DNA from: Atriophallophorus winterbourni
Lineage: Eukaryota > Platyhelminthes > Trematoda > Plagiorchiida > Microphallidae
Direction of reading: 5' to 3'
Assembly (NCBI GenBank): GCA_013407085.1
Contig: JACCGJ010014806.1
Coordinates: 1 to 64,000 of the forward strand
DNA: 64,000 bases
Below are positions 1 to 10,940 of the stretch, one piece after another (the stretch's first letter is position 1; the number at the start of each line of letters is the position of its first letter). Both the position numbers and the translations under genes were made by a program. The notes under the pieces are model-generated. The model searched no databases. It was not told where the DNA came from and saw nothing but the letters and a program-made list of their open reading frames with translations.

Positions 1-39
1 AAATTGAAACGGAATTTTAGACTGCGCTTTCAAACTTAC

Positions 40-145
40 CCACTTGCCAATTGTTGAGAAATCAGTTGAAACTCATGAATTTTAGCAAATTGGCTGATCT
101 TCAATAGCCTGATTTCCTGAGAAGATCGAGGAACATACATATATT
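40..145 (-). CDS. Candidate host exon ending in a gtaagt donor
   Basis: On the minus strand an open frame ends LISQQLASG and runs into a consensus gtaagt donor at 34-39. The module B copy keeps the same frame (ending LVSQQLARG) and the same donor at 48693. Between the copies the peptide follows the pattern YVPR-S-E-LLKISQ-KI-EFQL-SQQLA-G, which suggests past selection on protein. The exon start is not determined; A has an in-frame stop just upstream. No family recognised. It may be one of the 3' exons of the minus-strand gene at 5-13 kb, or of a separate gene. Confidence 0.4.
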
Positions 146-1049
146 CACTTTGATACAACATTCACAACAATCGCTTGCAACAGAATCATTGATAATTAGT
201 CTGCTTTGTTTTAAATAGTCTTCCACGGTGCTTCCACGGTGCTTATAAGTGAGCAGAACCACAATAGATTTGAAGATGTTTGGAATGAAATGTTTTCGCA
301 TTTGATCATTGTACACGCGACTATTACATAGCCAAATGATTCGTGTTTTTATTACGTTCACATGATTTAAACGACAAATTAAAAAGAACTGTTATTTTCT
401 GCAAGCGTGTTCAACTTCATCAAACTCACAATCTGTATCCTCATATCTTGGAATAACCAAAATTAGTTCAATAGATTCGGTCCTAATAATTTAGGTATGC
501 TTTGGATGATTTCGAACATATTTGGCTACCCGTCATTAGCCCCTGAACTAAAACTTCCATACTGTGCTGAACCGAAAGCATGAAAATTCATTCTCAGAAA
601 TTCACTTGGAAAAAACCTACCGAATTGTATTTGCATCTTTCCGCTGCAGGGATAGTTGTTTTTTCATTAATTCGCACCTTTATATATCCAATTCAACATA
701 ACACAATGACATAATATATCATTATTCTGCCATATGTACTTCTGACATATGCCAAACAAAAATAACGATTGCTTCTTTAAAGGTTTCCGTTGAAAACGAG
801 TAAATGTGGGTGGGTAACGTTTTGAAAGCATTTACGTCGTTTAGATGATTCTAATCAGCCAGCGGTGGAAGTACGTTTCGAGCAAGAAAATCTATGAATG
901 CAATTTATTGCCGCATAGCCGAAAAATCAGATTGCTTGAAAGACATCACCTGAGAAAATCCCAGGAAAGTGTCGGCATATAATGTTCTTGGGAAACATTT
1001 CTAGCATAATGTCTTTTTCAAGCTAGATTTATCCTTTATTTGATAGGTA

Positions 1050-1223
1050 CCCGCACATAATACAAGTAATTCTGCGAGATGGACTAATGGGGGCGATATC
1101 AACGCGTATTCTGTTTTATCGATTTTACGGTAAGCTAAATCACTTGCACACGAATTACTTATATAAAAAATTTCCAAACACTGATTCAAGGTTTTTCGTG
1201 TAATTGGATCATCAGCCGATTTC
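1050..1223 (-). CDS. Candidate host exon, frame open in A and broken in B
   Basis: The minus strand carries an acceptor-like acaaacag at 1224-1231, followed by an open frame containing NQCLEIFYISNSC, then PPLVHLAELLVLC. The inverted copy near 47560-47720 keeps the acceptor, but a one-base difference shifts the frame into a stop and 13 bp are missing. The contrast suggests A is nearer the working form and B is a pseudo-copy. The downstream donor is not clear. No protein family recognised; the leucine-rich segment may be helical. Confidence 0.4.
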
Positions 1224-1339
1224 CTGTTTGTTGTCAAAACATTTAAATTCATTAGGCAATATTCACCTACTCGTCTTAAATGCGGCTTTTTATTACCACT
1301 TTCCAGATCATCGTGTGGTTATCGTAACTCTGCTCAATT

Positions 1340-1545
1340 CATAACTTTGTCGGTCTGAGGCTATTTAACAGGCTTTGGTGAGCAAATGATATTAAATATC
1401 CAGTATTGTAGCCCTTCTCCTTAATAGTATTTCCATAGCTTATTATTCTTAAGAAATTTAATACCAATGTTTTAAACACACTCTCATCTTTGTAATGCCC
1501 ATGACCTGGCATACACTCATATCTTCTATTGGGTAGGGTGGATAT
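1340..1545 (-). CDS. Candidate host exon (ECMPGH segment)
   Basis: A minus-strand frame reads ISTLP, then ECMPGHGHYKDE, VFKTLVLNFLRIISYGNTIKE and LISFAHQSLLNSL. The module B copy at 47225-47450 preserves most of it (ECMPGH, MFKTLALHFPRILSYGNTIKE, NLISFAHQGL), so this is conserved coding-like sequence. B ends at a plausible gtatga donor, but A reads ttatga there and runs to a stop one codon later. A keeps an AG acceptor near 1540 that B lacks, so neither copy has both sites intact. No domain recognised. Confidence 0.42.
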
Positions 1546-2443
1546 ATGTATGTATGAAATCATAATTCTTAATCATGCGAAGTACCGCACAGTTATAACT
1601 AGAGCGTGGGTGAAGATACTGTCAGGTTGTCCGGCATAGACAGGTGTGCGAGTGAATATAGAAATGAATGCGAGACTCTAGTGATTTGCAGCATGCTGCT
1701 CATTACCAGTCGCAAATTAATTTTGTAAGGTGTTAGTTCGAACATTTATTCGTACATTATTTACTCACTAATCTACTTAGATTATTGTGTTCGTTAAAGA
1801 TTTATCTTGAATTTGGGGACCAGTTTTTCCAAGGTTCACATTAAATTTCAACGTTCAGTTTAAGCAATGACCTTGAAGACTATGCTGGCTTGCTTTTGGG
1901 CTACAAATAAATGGTTAACAGTAATTCGCGTCGTGATTCATCATTAGTGTGAGTCATTATTTACTCATCGAATTTTCTTTCGCTTCAATTGAGATGAGTT
2001 TAATAAATCCAAATTATTCCAGGAGAATTCTGATAGTCGTTATAAGTTTAACATTAATAGGGATGATTGCCGTAGCAGTTTTATTTGTTACATTAACATC
2101 TTGTATCATTTGAAAGACGCCCACAGTTTATTTTTGTGCATTGTTGTAGAAATCCAAAAACGTTGATGTGTATTCAAACTAATGCATTAAAAACAAAATG
2201 TAAACATTTTATCAGGGTGCGGCAAAATTAAATATGGCGAACGTTCACTTCCAACCACTGAAAAGCGCGAGGTTAAATGTAACAATTTCTAATCCAATAT
2301 TTGTCCTTCATTGGCAAACGAATGAGAAACGTATTGTTGTGCGCACTGGGCGTTAATTTTTCTTTGAAGAGCATTGGCGTGTTCCAACTGGGTGATTTAT
2401 CGGCGAACAGAAAGGAGGAGTTGAATTCCACCTCAACATTTAC

Positions 2444-2518
2444 CATCCGCATTTGCTCAAGAATGGCGACGGCTCGACATGCTACGAGGTATTTCGTCAT
2501 TTGGAACATTCCAGTTAA
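2444..2518 (-). CDS. Candidate 25-codon host exon
   Basis: On the minus strand an acceptor (ttcaactag) is followed by 25 open codons (LTGMFQMTKYLVACRAVAIL, then EQMRM) and a gtaaat donor. Both ends are in phase 0. Module B lost this exon in a deletion of roughly 240-300 bp, so conservation cannot be tested here. No domain recognised. The open frame continues past the donor to 2273, so the exon could be longer. Confidence 0.3.
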
Positions 2519-2759
2519 CTAGTTGAACACATGTGGTGAAGAAAGAAATATTTTTAAAGAAATATTTCTGTCGAAACTCTCGAACAATAGTTTGAAACAT
2601 GATGATAATGAGTCACTTGTTTTTAATTTATTGAATTCAATCTGTTGCCATTCACCATATAATCATGATAATGGAGTGATACTGAGCCTGTGTATTACTA
2701 TCGTGCCAGCATAAATGAACAGTCCAATGTTGTTTATCAATAAGCAATCAATGAATGTC

Positions 2760-2865
2760 CTGATCTTAGTTTTCCTACTCGATGACTGCAAACAGCACAA
2801 AACCGGTTGTGTGGGTATGAGCGATGGTAATGCATGCAATTATGGATTTTAGTTCGGTGAACAAT
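2760..2865 (+). repeat. Decayed hammerhead-bearing short repeat shared by A and B
   Basis: Contains gcaaacagcac and aaaaccggttgtg, the stem II loop and downstream block seen in the intact hammerheads at 5.5-6.1 kb, followed by the family flank gatggtaatgcatgcaa. The core is ruined: CTGATGA reads ctcgatga and GAAA reads AAAA. The same remnant lies inverted at 46440-46535, so this insertion predates the A/B duplication. Confidence 0.6.
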
Positions 2866-2949
2866 TTGTCAATCACAGATGAATCATTCTATTAATTTCT
2901 GATCTAATTTTAAAATTTTTAGTAAATATTGATATACATATCGAAACCA

Positions 2950-3735
2950 CGGATCAATTTAATTTAAGAAAATCATACCATCTAATCGATTTCAAGTAAG
3001 AAAATTCGACTTGTTTTGCATTCCGCAGGTGATTACGAGTCGATTTAATCCATGGTAATCATTTGAGCTGTTATTAAGTTACCTTAGCGTATAATTAATC
3101 CAAAACTGTATAGAAGCCGAATAGTTTATAGTGCGTTCCACGGATTAACCCATAATCGATTTAGAAATTTTCAAAACAGAAATATTCCTATTTTATGCTA
3201 ATTTTCGGAAATCACGTTTACAGATATTTCAGCAAATGTAGTTCTAATTCGTCGTATACTATCTAAAAATGTGTGAAGCAAATTTAGTTAGATTTAGCAA
3301 AACCACATTTTGCTTTTAATCCAAACAAAATTTGTATGATTATGAAATCATTTAAACAGCAATCAAGGCAATCTCAATATCACCATGACATGTAGCTTTA
3401 ATAATATCTGTTTGCTACAAATGATATTTCTTTGTGAATAAGTACTATCAAAATCTTTGGTGTAAACAATATCAGATTGCTGAAATAATAATTTGAGCAA
3501 TATCAATAATTTAGTTCCAAAATCTGAAGTATTAAATGTGTCATTAGAAGAAATTATTCTGGCATGTTCGATTATTATCTCCAGGATATTTCATACGCAG
3601 CGGACCCTGCGTTACAGCATGTTCCTCAGACTAGGTTACTATGGTGGTGAAATCAATTTGAGAAAATAATCGATGCTCTTTTGTTCAGCTTTGCAGAAAT
3701 TCGTTTTGACAAATTGAATCCGAGCATGGTTATAC
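2950..3735. other. AT-rich sequence, nothing recognised
   Basis: I see no long open frame, repeat family or RNA motif here. It is presumably intron or intergenic DNA on the minus-strand gene side. Confidence 0.5.
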
Positions 3736-3900
3736 TTGAATGCCACTGTTGCATAGGGTGGGTACAACGAACCACGATGTTCAAACACTGAATCACATAG
3801 TGACTCGTGGTCAAGCACTCAAGGAGAATATGGATGACCAAAGTGAGGTGTTGCTTGCATCCCCCGAGCATTATCGCCTGAATTATGCAAGATTAAACAA
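3735..3900. repeat. Short-repeat fragment of the hammerhead SINE-like family
   Basis: The segment starting gccactgttgcatagg, followed by gggtacaacgaacc and caagcactcaaggag, matches the distal half of the full repeat at 6165-6235 (gccactgttgcgcaagg and cactcaaggagac). No hammerhead core is present here. Confidence 0.45.
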
Positions 3901-3959
3901 TGCGTCATTGTGTACCTATGCCCTGATATCCTGGCAGCATGCCAAAATTTGACTATATA

Positions 3960-5128
3960 AAAACGTCTCATAATCTATCTGTTATTGAAGGAATGAATAC
4001 CGCTTTTGTTAACTATTTTCAGGGCTAATTGATAAGTGCATCTTAAATGAAGCTACTTCAATGCAACTCTTGTGGTGCATAGATTTGATACGCTTTTATG
4101 CTTTTCATTCTAATGTAGGCTAATGCGAAGCCTTGTGTTTTGAAACGTCTGAAACTCCGGCTATTTCATCATTGAAAAATGAAATTTCGAAACATACCTC
4201 CTCGCATATGTCCGCGGATTTCCTCTTCACGCTTTGGTAAATGATTGAAAGTTCTTAAACATGAAATTGAAAACAGTTTCATAGACTATTCCTTTCTCCA
4301 AACTAATTGATATTTAAAAATACGACAAAACGAACTCTGTCGATTAGTCATTGAATAGTTTATATGATTCTGTCGCTTCGTTGCTGAATGCGTTCATTTA
4401 GATGCCATTCATTTGACACATTTCATTAATCTTCTTTTGTTGACATACATACACAATATTTATTCATTCAAAACAGCGTTAATATAATATCGATCGTTGG
4501 ACAGCCTCAAAATCATAGTGTTTTGCTGATGATTGTCCATAGGTGATTCTCTTTTGTGTGTTAATTTCTCAAGAATGTTTTTACCTCCTGCTAACAATGC
4601 ACATGCAACTGATGTTTTTACGAAATTTAGATTCAGCCTGGTCATGTTACGCGTAACCTCATTTTTCTTGCTATAATAATTTTGACGTCATTAATTTATA
4701 ATATTTTTTCAAGATGATTTCTCTGGCACATAACAAATTGTGAATATTGCTAGAATACAAAAAGAATTTCATCGGTTTTTGTGTTAAATTCTTTAAGCTA
4801 TTCGAATCAGACGTGGATCGTACAATTGATCGAAAACATGTAAAACGTATGAATGCGATTCGCTTTTACATAAAATGTTCATAAATATTACAATGAAAGC
4901 TTAACGAATATTGCTTGGTATTTCAGTATTCCAAAGTTTTTGTCACATTTACTGTAAATTTTTATGCTTTTGCATCTTTACAGCAATGTGCGTGGATTTT
5001 TATACCTTGAACTCACTTAAAATTCCCTTCCGCGGTCCCAAATAATCTGCAAGTGGAGCGATAGTAAGGGACTTGTTGTAATAATTTCTACACAATGAAA
5101 GTTGTAATATATAACGCATTCGAATGGT
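3960..5128. other. AT-rich sequence, no gene supported
   Basis: Only short frames occur. A minus-strand frame at 4460-4645 has no clear splice sites or similarity that I can name. Confidence 0.5.
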
Positions 5129-5152
5129 TTATCTATTTTTGACGTGCTTAAC

Positions 5153-5401
5153 GCGATGAGACTCACATTCGCAAGGAACGTCGGTAATTTGCCAAGCATT
5201 CACATCTTCATCGGTCAGCATCGACAACATTTTGTTGAATTTGAGTTGATTTGAATATTCACCCCGATACTTTGTTTTCAAATCAGCTGGCGAGAATCGA
5301 AGTTCCAGAAACGCGTGATTGGATGTTGCTGGGGTAAGGCCCAAATCTAGTTCTTCGCAATTCACATCGATCTTTTTTACGTTGGATAACAAGTGTGTTA
5401 C
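5153..5401 (-). CDS. Host gene exon, possible integrin-alpha-like calf-2 tail
   Basis: A minus-strand exon follows a good acceptor (atattttcag). It is open for about 83-90 codons: VTHLLSNVKKIDVNCEE, then SNHAFLELRF and QITDVPCEC. The end is uncertain: a gttaag donor at 5147-5152 gives 83 codons, or the frame runs to a stop at 5129. A cysteine followed by alternating hydrophobics is what an integrin alpha calf-2 domain would show after the WP segment (see 7150-7405), but this is a weak by-eye resemblance. The phase does not join the 7150 exon directly, so a missed exon may lie between, in the stretch holding the hammerhead array. Confidence 0.5.
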
Positions 5402-5526
5402 CTGAAAATATAAGTCGAGCACTGCTAAACGTGTAATGTTAAATCAACTATATATTTCCTTAAGATTATCTCTTTGGAATGATAAAGCACATTTGCATGT
5501 ATTTCAATCACACACACACATCCCAA

Positions 5527-5556
5527 GACCTGTTTCAGGCTGTTTGAACTCATCAG
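5527..5556 (-). ncRNA. Hammerhead ribozyme motif, unit 1
   Basis: The minus strand reads CTGATGA, then a stem II region around the loop AAACA (weakened, guuc opposite gccu), then GAAAC and AGGTC. All core positions (CUGANGA and GAAA) are intact. Stem III is minimal. Stem I can form after a first mismatch (cctac with tggga). It probably cleaves poorly. Confidence 0.6.
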
Positions 5557-5797
5557 GTAGGAACATTATGACCAGGATAAGATCATATTGAGTTTAATTA
5601 TTTTCTGTAATATTTGCCGAAGGAATTTGAAAGTATAAGGAATGCACAATCATTTAATTTCCAACTGATCATAAATTGTATATTTTGTTGAAATGTTCGT
5701 TTGATGTTGCGAAATGTTTCATAATAATCACCCTTGTAAACCCATTACCATGAACAAAAAAGCTAGTTTGCATGCATTTCCATCACACGCATACCAA

Positions 5798-5827
5798 GAC
5801 CGGTTTCGTGGTGTTTGCACTCATCAG
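5798..5827 (-). ncRNA. Hammerhead ribozyme motif, unit 2
   Basis: The minus strand reads CTGATGA, GTGCAAACACCAC, GAAAC, CGGTC. The core is intact and stem II can form as GUG with CAC. The downstream ACCGGU is self-complementary, so stem III is 3 bp without a loop in one molecule but 6 bp between two molecules. Stem I is weak. Confidence 0.65.
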
Positions 5828-6066
5828 GTATGAACATTATGAGCACGATCTGATCATATTGAGTTTATTTATTTTCTGTAATAATTGTCGAGGCAATTTC
5901 AAAATATATGTCATGAACAATCATTTCATTAGCAGCTGATCATCAATTATATATTTTGTTGAAATGTTCGTTTGATGTTGAGAAATGTTTCATAATAATC
6001 ACTGTTGTAAACCCATTACAATGAACAAAAAAGCTCATTTGCATGCATCTCCATCACACACACCAC

Positions 6067-6096
6067 GACCGGTTTCGTGCTGTTTGCACTCATCAG
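6067..6096 (-). ncRNA. Hammerhead ribozyme motif, unit 3 (best of the array)
   Basis: The minus strand reads CTGATGA, a perfect four-pair stem II (GUGC, loop AAACA, GCAC), GAAAC, CGGTC. Cleavage would fall after the GUC. Stem I can start with C-G, A-U and two wobbles. The palindromic ACCGGU again suggests action as a dimer. Confidence 0.75.
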
Positions 6097-6264
6097 GTAA
6101 GGATAGTAGGATCAGCAACCGCATGCAAATGAAACAGTGGAAGAATAGTAAACAAGCTGCGCTTGTATGCCACTGTTGCGCAAGGCTGGTATGACAAACC
6201 TGTTCAATCACAAGAGCCCACACTCAAGGAGACTGGGTTTGATCCCACGACACTAGACGAAAAA

Positions 6265-6400
6265 TCTCATTTGCATGCATTTCCATCACACAGACACACA
6301 CCACACTACGGCTTTCGTGATACTTGATCAGTGCAAACAGTACGAAAACAGGTTGTGCGGTGTGTGATGGAAGTGCGTGCAGATGAGCTTCATAATGACT
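6265..6400. repeat. Decayed hammerhead-repeat copies in head-to-head orientation
   Basis: A second catgcatttccatcacac block (minus-strand repeat orientation) and a plus-strand remnant (cttgatcagtgcaaacag, then tacgaaaacagg) face each other. The plus-strand core is broken (TGATCAG). This is probably an insertion of one copy into another. Confidence 0.5.
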
Positions 6401-7149
6401 TGTTAAATTATTACAAAATGTTGTCGTTAACTCACTTGACCACAGAACGATTGAGTTAAGGCGAACCAGAGGGAATTGACTTCCAATTGCACGTGATATA
6501 CTGTAGGGTTTAGAAAAAGTACATTGCGTGATAAAGTTATTTTTTATATTCAATAAAGGAAATTTGTATCTTCAATTTTCACGATCAACAACGAGCGTGG
6601 TACAATTGTATGTGAATGTATTCTAAGTTATTGCCTCCAGAGTTGTTACAATATTGACCCAGTTATTTCAGTTAAATTAAGTTGCATAAGCAAGCATACA
6701 TAAACACGAAGAGTCGTTAGTGAACAAACAAGGAAAATGAATGTGTTCACGTTATCTGATAATCACTATGAAATCAAATTTTGCGATTGCCAAATTTACC
6801 AAAAATTGAATCGTTTGACCGCATCAAACGCTAAGGGTAATATACGCGAATAGAAAGGTCTCACCAATGTCTTCCGATTGAAACACTGTTTGAGCGAGAA
6901 AGTGTGAAAATTAGCATGACAGTAGAGCTAGTATGCCATTGAATACCAAATGATTAATTGCTTTTCGAATGTTTGCGAACAATTTATTTTTAATTCAAGC
7001 GTTTCAGCATGATTTCACATGGCTGGTGAATTTAGTATGGCTGTGTTACAAATTTTACAGAGCAGGAAGATGAGGGTATTCCAGAACAAATTACACGTCT
7101 AAGAATCTTGTTGAACGCAGAAATTCGAAAGTCGATTAATAAGATTTAC

Positions 7150-7405
7150 GGAACGCACTTTCATCACGCAAATGATTGAATTCGAAATTTTGATTACATC
7201 CGGATTCAGTTGGGTGGTGAGCATTCATCAGCAATTGTGGGTACCATGTCCAAGGTTCAACTGGCCATTGATATTGTTTCGACATGCGGTTCGTAGGTCC
7301 ATGTAGCGTGACAACCATACCATAAACACTTTGTTGATTTATCGTTTGTGATTTGCGAATAACCTCCACGTCATGGTTGGTAAATTTATTGATAACTCCC
7401 ATCAG
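7150..7405 (-). CDS. Host gene exon with WP and HGPT motifs, integrin-alpha-like (weak)
   Basis: The acceptor gccttattcgtag is followed by LMGVINKFTNHDVEVIRKSQ, SVYGMVVTLHGPTNRMSKQY, QWPVEPWTWYPQLL and NFEFNHLRDESAF, ending at a gtaaat donor (phase 1). The upstream exon at 8764-8850 ends in phase 0, and this one starts in phase 0, so they join in frame. The order VY, GP, WP, LL, C, then N-x-LR is what integrin alpha chains show in their second calf domain. This is by-eye pattern matching, not a search result, and could be chance. Confidence 0.6.
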
Positions 7406-8763
7406 CTACGAATAAGGCAATAAAATATCAAGCTGTGTAATGAGCAATAGTTAAAATTGATCTAACAGAGCAGCATGCCGCTGGATTGACACATTAGTTT
7501 TGGATTACTATTAGCAAGCATTAGAAAATTGAGGCATAGACATAAGACCTTCGGTTGCATCTCACAATATTCCAAATAATTGAATGCGCTGTACGCAAAT
7601 CCATCTTGAACCATAAAGACAACTGGCAGTCAGATATCGCTTGTTGATTGTAAGAGCTGGAAATACTATCGGTACAATTATTCAAGTTACATTAACAAAA
7701 CAAGCGAAACATTGAAGTATGTCGGCGCACGTAAGGACGTACTCCTACCGATCATGATCTCAAATCTGCATCTCAATAATCTCATCCTCAATAATAGTTG
7801 GGTATTCCTAATGCAAATTCGGATTGGTCAGCAAATGCAATTGATATTTTAATTCTCTTTGCACATAAGTTGAAGAAACCTCTGTGTCCAAATACCATAC
7901 ACATAACTACTACGATCACGGACTAAACACAAATAGTCCTTTCATGACTGCATTTCTGATCGCGTCATCCCCTGGAAATATTTCAAAAATTAGCCTGCAT
8001 GAATGCTAATGCATATTGGTTTCAAATGTGAAATCCAGTATAACAAGCACAGAGTATCTTCAACCTGAAGTTAACCACGATATTGGCTTACTTAAATTTA
8101 GATCACTGTTTGCTCTTTACAATACAATAGACCATCATAATTTCGTGTTAAACGCAGATTTGTTATTTACTACAAGATTAATACGCGGTATGTCTATATG
8201 ATGATGTATTTTCACTCAGAGACAAAATGGAAATAAACATTGTGTAATCACATTTATGACAACGATTCGTTTACACAAACTATCTTTAAAGCAGATATAT
8301 CTCGAACAGATTTGTTCGAATATAACTCAGTTTTATGATCAATAAACGGAGTTAGTGATGCAAATTGATGAGCTATAAATTTTTTTCTATGTGCCAATCT
8401 TGATTTGATATCTTCAACAGTAGTTTTATATTATTTCCACGTTGATCCCGGTGCTTTATTGAACTACACTTGCGGTGGTTGATTTTGGCAGCACCAATAC
8501 TGTCCTAAATTTGATTTTCATAACATTTTTGATACTACCGGTTTGTACAATAATTTTAAAAGATTTCCGTCATTTACATTAATGTTTGGATGGACAGAGA
8601 ATTCTGAATTCTTATTGAATCTGCAAAGAACATCGAACATTTTTACTCGTTTATGTTCCGATATTTCGGAGCACTGTAATTTTTGAAAACTCCTCCCCAA
8701 CGTTAATTCGATTTATTTTTAACATCTCTATTTTGCAATCAATTTTGTCATCGTGAATCCCAC

Positions 8764-8850
8764 TTCATGATTCCAACAGTGTGCGAAATGTTGTGGACTG
8801 AATACGGGATACGTCTTCAATTTAATTTGAGCAACAGTGATCCCTGTACA
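8764..8850 (-). CDS. Host gene exon, 29 codons
   Basis: Read as CTGITVAQIKLKTYPVFSPQ then HFAHCWNHE. The acceptor ttccaag and a rather weak donor (gtggga) give a phase 0 exon that fits both neighbours (8990-9084 and 7150-7405). The open frame continues to a stop at 8728, so the donor choice rests mainly on phase agreement. Function unknown apart from the tentative integrin-alpha-like setting. Confidence 0.5.
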
Positions 8851-8989
8851 CTTGGAAACATTAGCTATTACATGAAACAAAAATTTAGTGAAGCAATATA
8901 AGTTTTGAATCAAACTTAATCTGATTAATTTTAATAAAAATTAATTTAGGTGAGAAACGTAAGCAATTAATTTTCAGTCGAATACTTAC

Positions 8990-9084
8990 TGGTTTGATTA
9001 GATCCCCGAGTTCGCTTTCAGATATTGAAAATGCTAGTTTATCAACGGTATTATTGACGCACAGATGACTAGCGTAGAAGACAT
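8990..9084 (-). CDS. Host gene exon, 95 nt
   Basis: An acceptor (tatcttacctag) and a perfect gtaagt donor bound a frame reading VFYASHLCVNNTVDKLAF then SISESELGDLIKP. The exon starts with two bases of a codon, which completes the single base left by the 11283-11499 exon (A plus AT gives Asn), and it ends in phase 0. The phase match with both neighbours is good evidence for a real spliced gene. Confidence 0.62.
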
Positions 9085-9117
9085 CTAGGTAAGATAGCAA
9101 TAAAGTTTTAAAACTTC

Positions 9118-9122
<5 letters not shown>

Positions 9123-9160
<38 letters not shown>
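9123..9160. repeat. (TA)n microsatellite
   Basis: About 19 uninterrupted TA dinucleotides, just upstream (gene sense) of the exon at 8990-9084, in its preceding intron. Confidence 0.95.
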
Positions 9161-9162
<2 letters not shown>

Positions 9163-9907
9163 GATGTACGACTTTTAAACGAAAGTTCCAGGTTTAAATC
9201 CTACCGTGATAAGCGTGATTAGACTTTATTAACTTCAAACGTATTTGTGTATTGCGAACCGGGAAGCTTGGAAAATCACTGCGAATTCTTAACACATATT
9301 TATTGGGTTATATTACATAACCCAATACATCTATCGTTTAAATAAAACGGAGAAAGCGCCCGGAGAAGAAAACTATCAATTACCACATGTAAAATACCTA
9401 ATTAGTTTAGTACAAAAATCAGATATATTAAAGTGAGCCTAAAAATAAACGCGATGTTGTGAAAAAGTATCGACACATTTAAAACAACTAATCAGTAATA
9501 TCCGTGAAAATTGATGACGTTGTTCAGGGTAGCCTTTTCATGGTAGAAATTAAATGAAAACAACGTAGGGCCACACCGGTCTAAGTTAAGTTTAGCAGTA
9601 ACTGGTTATCGATTTGCCAACGGATTAAATGTAGCAAATGTGATGAAACAGGAACAAGGAATTTCTGTTAATCTAAAATGAACTTTTTTACAGCTGGAAA
9701 CTCACGATATTGACCATGGTTCTCATTATCTATAATTTAGTGAAAAATATATAGTACGGTTAGAGTGATTATTATCCAATTTCATGTCCCTCATCAAGCT
9801 CTAGGAAACATCACATTCAAAATCTAGAATTCGTTCTTAGTTGTTAGCATCTTATTCCACAAATCTTATTCTTCCAAATATGATTAGTTAGTATTCGTCT
9901 TATATCT

Positions 9908-10282
9908 TTGCAACTACCGTCCTCTAAATCAGATCATTTTATGTTAATCACGGTTTTTCGTAGAATATGCAGAAAACCATTCTGCGTCACAATGCAAGAA
10001 CAGCAAACTCCGAAATTATCGAAAACAACCACCACAAAACAACAATATTTTGGATTGCATGCAAATGCTTCGAGTGACACTATCCTCATAAATTTGGGCA
10101 GATGGAACCTGTCTGCCACTTTTGAACGATATGCAATTCGTCTAGGTCTATCAAACGTGATCGGCGATTTGAGGGCTTGCTATGAATCGGCTGGAAGGAA
10201 ATCTATTGACAAATTAAATCAAACGGACATCCTCTACAGGCTTATTGAGGAAATTATAGTGCTAACAAATTTGCCTATATAA
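9908..10282 (+). CDS. Hypothetical 124-codon ORF, opposite strand to the host gene
   Basis: This is the longest open frame in the first 14 kb that is not retroelement-like. Part reads SSDTILINLGRWNLSATFER, then LGLSNVIGDLRACYESAGR and ILYRLIEEIIVLTNL, ending at TAA. It lies in the intron between the minus-strand exons at 8990 and 11283. An acceptor-like gaatatgcag sits inside the frame at about 9975, so it could be a terminal exon starting near MQEQQTPK. Its second half looks like an amphipathic helical protein. I do not recognise it; it may be a nested gene, a retrocopy or chance. Confidence 0.35.
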   Translation: MQLPSSKSDHFMLITVFRRICRKPFCVTMQEQQTPKLSKTTTTKQQYFGLHANASSDTILINLGRWNLSATFERYAIRLGLSNVIGDLRACYESAGRKSIDKLNQTDILYRLIEEIIVLTNLPI

Positions 10283-10940
10283 GGTATCTGCATAATCCAT
10301 TCTGATCATATGCGTAATGCACGCCTTTGACAAGCTGGTTATCTCATGTGTCGTATGATTCGTAAGTGTACAGGCTTTTCGTTGGAAAGTTAGACCTTAG
10401 AGAGGAATTGATGCGAAATCGACAAGTAGGTTTGAAATGCGTACTGACGTCAAGTGTCATCAAATCCAGTGCCAGCAAGGTAATGAACATTGAGATAAGA
10501 AAACTGGTTTGGTCTTGACTAACGTTGCGTAATCCGCTACCATGGAATATTAGGCGCCAACATTTTATTTCATGCCTGAGAACAGTAATTTTTCATCAAC
10601 ACAATTCGATCCCGAATGCAATTCCGGCGCTCTGCGTTTTGCTAATGAATTACGGCATGTTCACATTCTATTTACTTACAAACGATACGGTATTGCATTA
10701 GGATTTAAAATAAAAAATATTAATATTATTAGGCTGTATTTTAAACCAGTCGTTTTTCAGAATTTGCTATTTGGCATCAACTGAAAATCACCATCACACA
10801 CTGAAACAACAGCACCCATCATACTTATCGGTGTTAGATTACAATCTGATAGGAAAACCTAACGCGAAGATCATATCATTTGGGCGAACACAAGGATGTT
10901 GCTGGCTCCTTTACGGCTTGTCAGCTACTCAAATGTCCAC

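Larger units (their letters stand above)
1..2950. repeat. Module A of an old inverted segmental duplication
   Basis: Read in reverse complement, this stretch aligns along its whole length with 46340-48730. Position 1 matches 48730, the region near 707 matches 47932, 1340-1540 matches 47230-47450, and 2850-2950 matches 46340-46440. The copies differ by many substitutions and indels (roughly 15-20 percent by eye), so the duplication is old. A contains candidate host exons on the minus strand and one decayed hammerhead repeat at 2760-2865 that B shares. B lacks about 240-300 bp found here around 2410-2645. The homology reaches the window edge, so the true left end is not visible. Confidence 0.85.
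5500..6240 (-). repeat. Tandem array of roughly 270-bp hammerhead-bearing units
   Basis: Three successive units share catcatattgagttta-like starts, gaaatgttcgtttgatgttg and aacccattac-atgaacaaaaaagct, and each carries a hammerhead motif on the minus strand (5527, 5798, 6067; spacings 271 and 269). The last unit continues into the wider repeat flank, with the blocks gccactgttgc and cactcaaggagactgggttt. The array lies between the exons ending at 7150 and starting at 5401, and its ribozyme strand is the gene's sense strand. It resembles short retrotransposed or satellite repeats with hammerheads known from schistosomes and newts. Confidence 0.75.

Noticed and set aside
3653..3952. ORFs of 70-72 codons on both strands
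   Set aside because: They coincide with a short-repeat fragment; no codon or splice evidence.
6305..6350. Plus-strand hammerhead at the right end of the tandem array
   Set aside because: The core reads TGATCAG rather than CTGATGA and the downstream block is changed; kept only as a decayed repeat.
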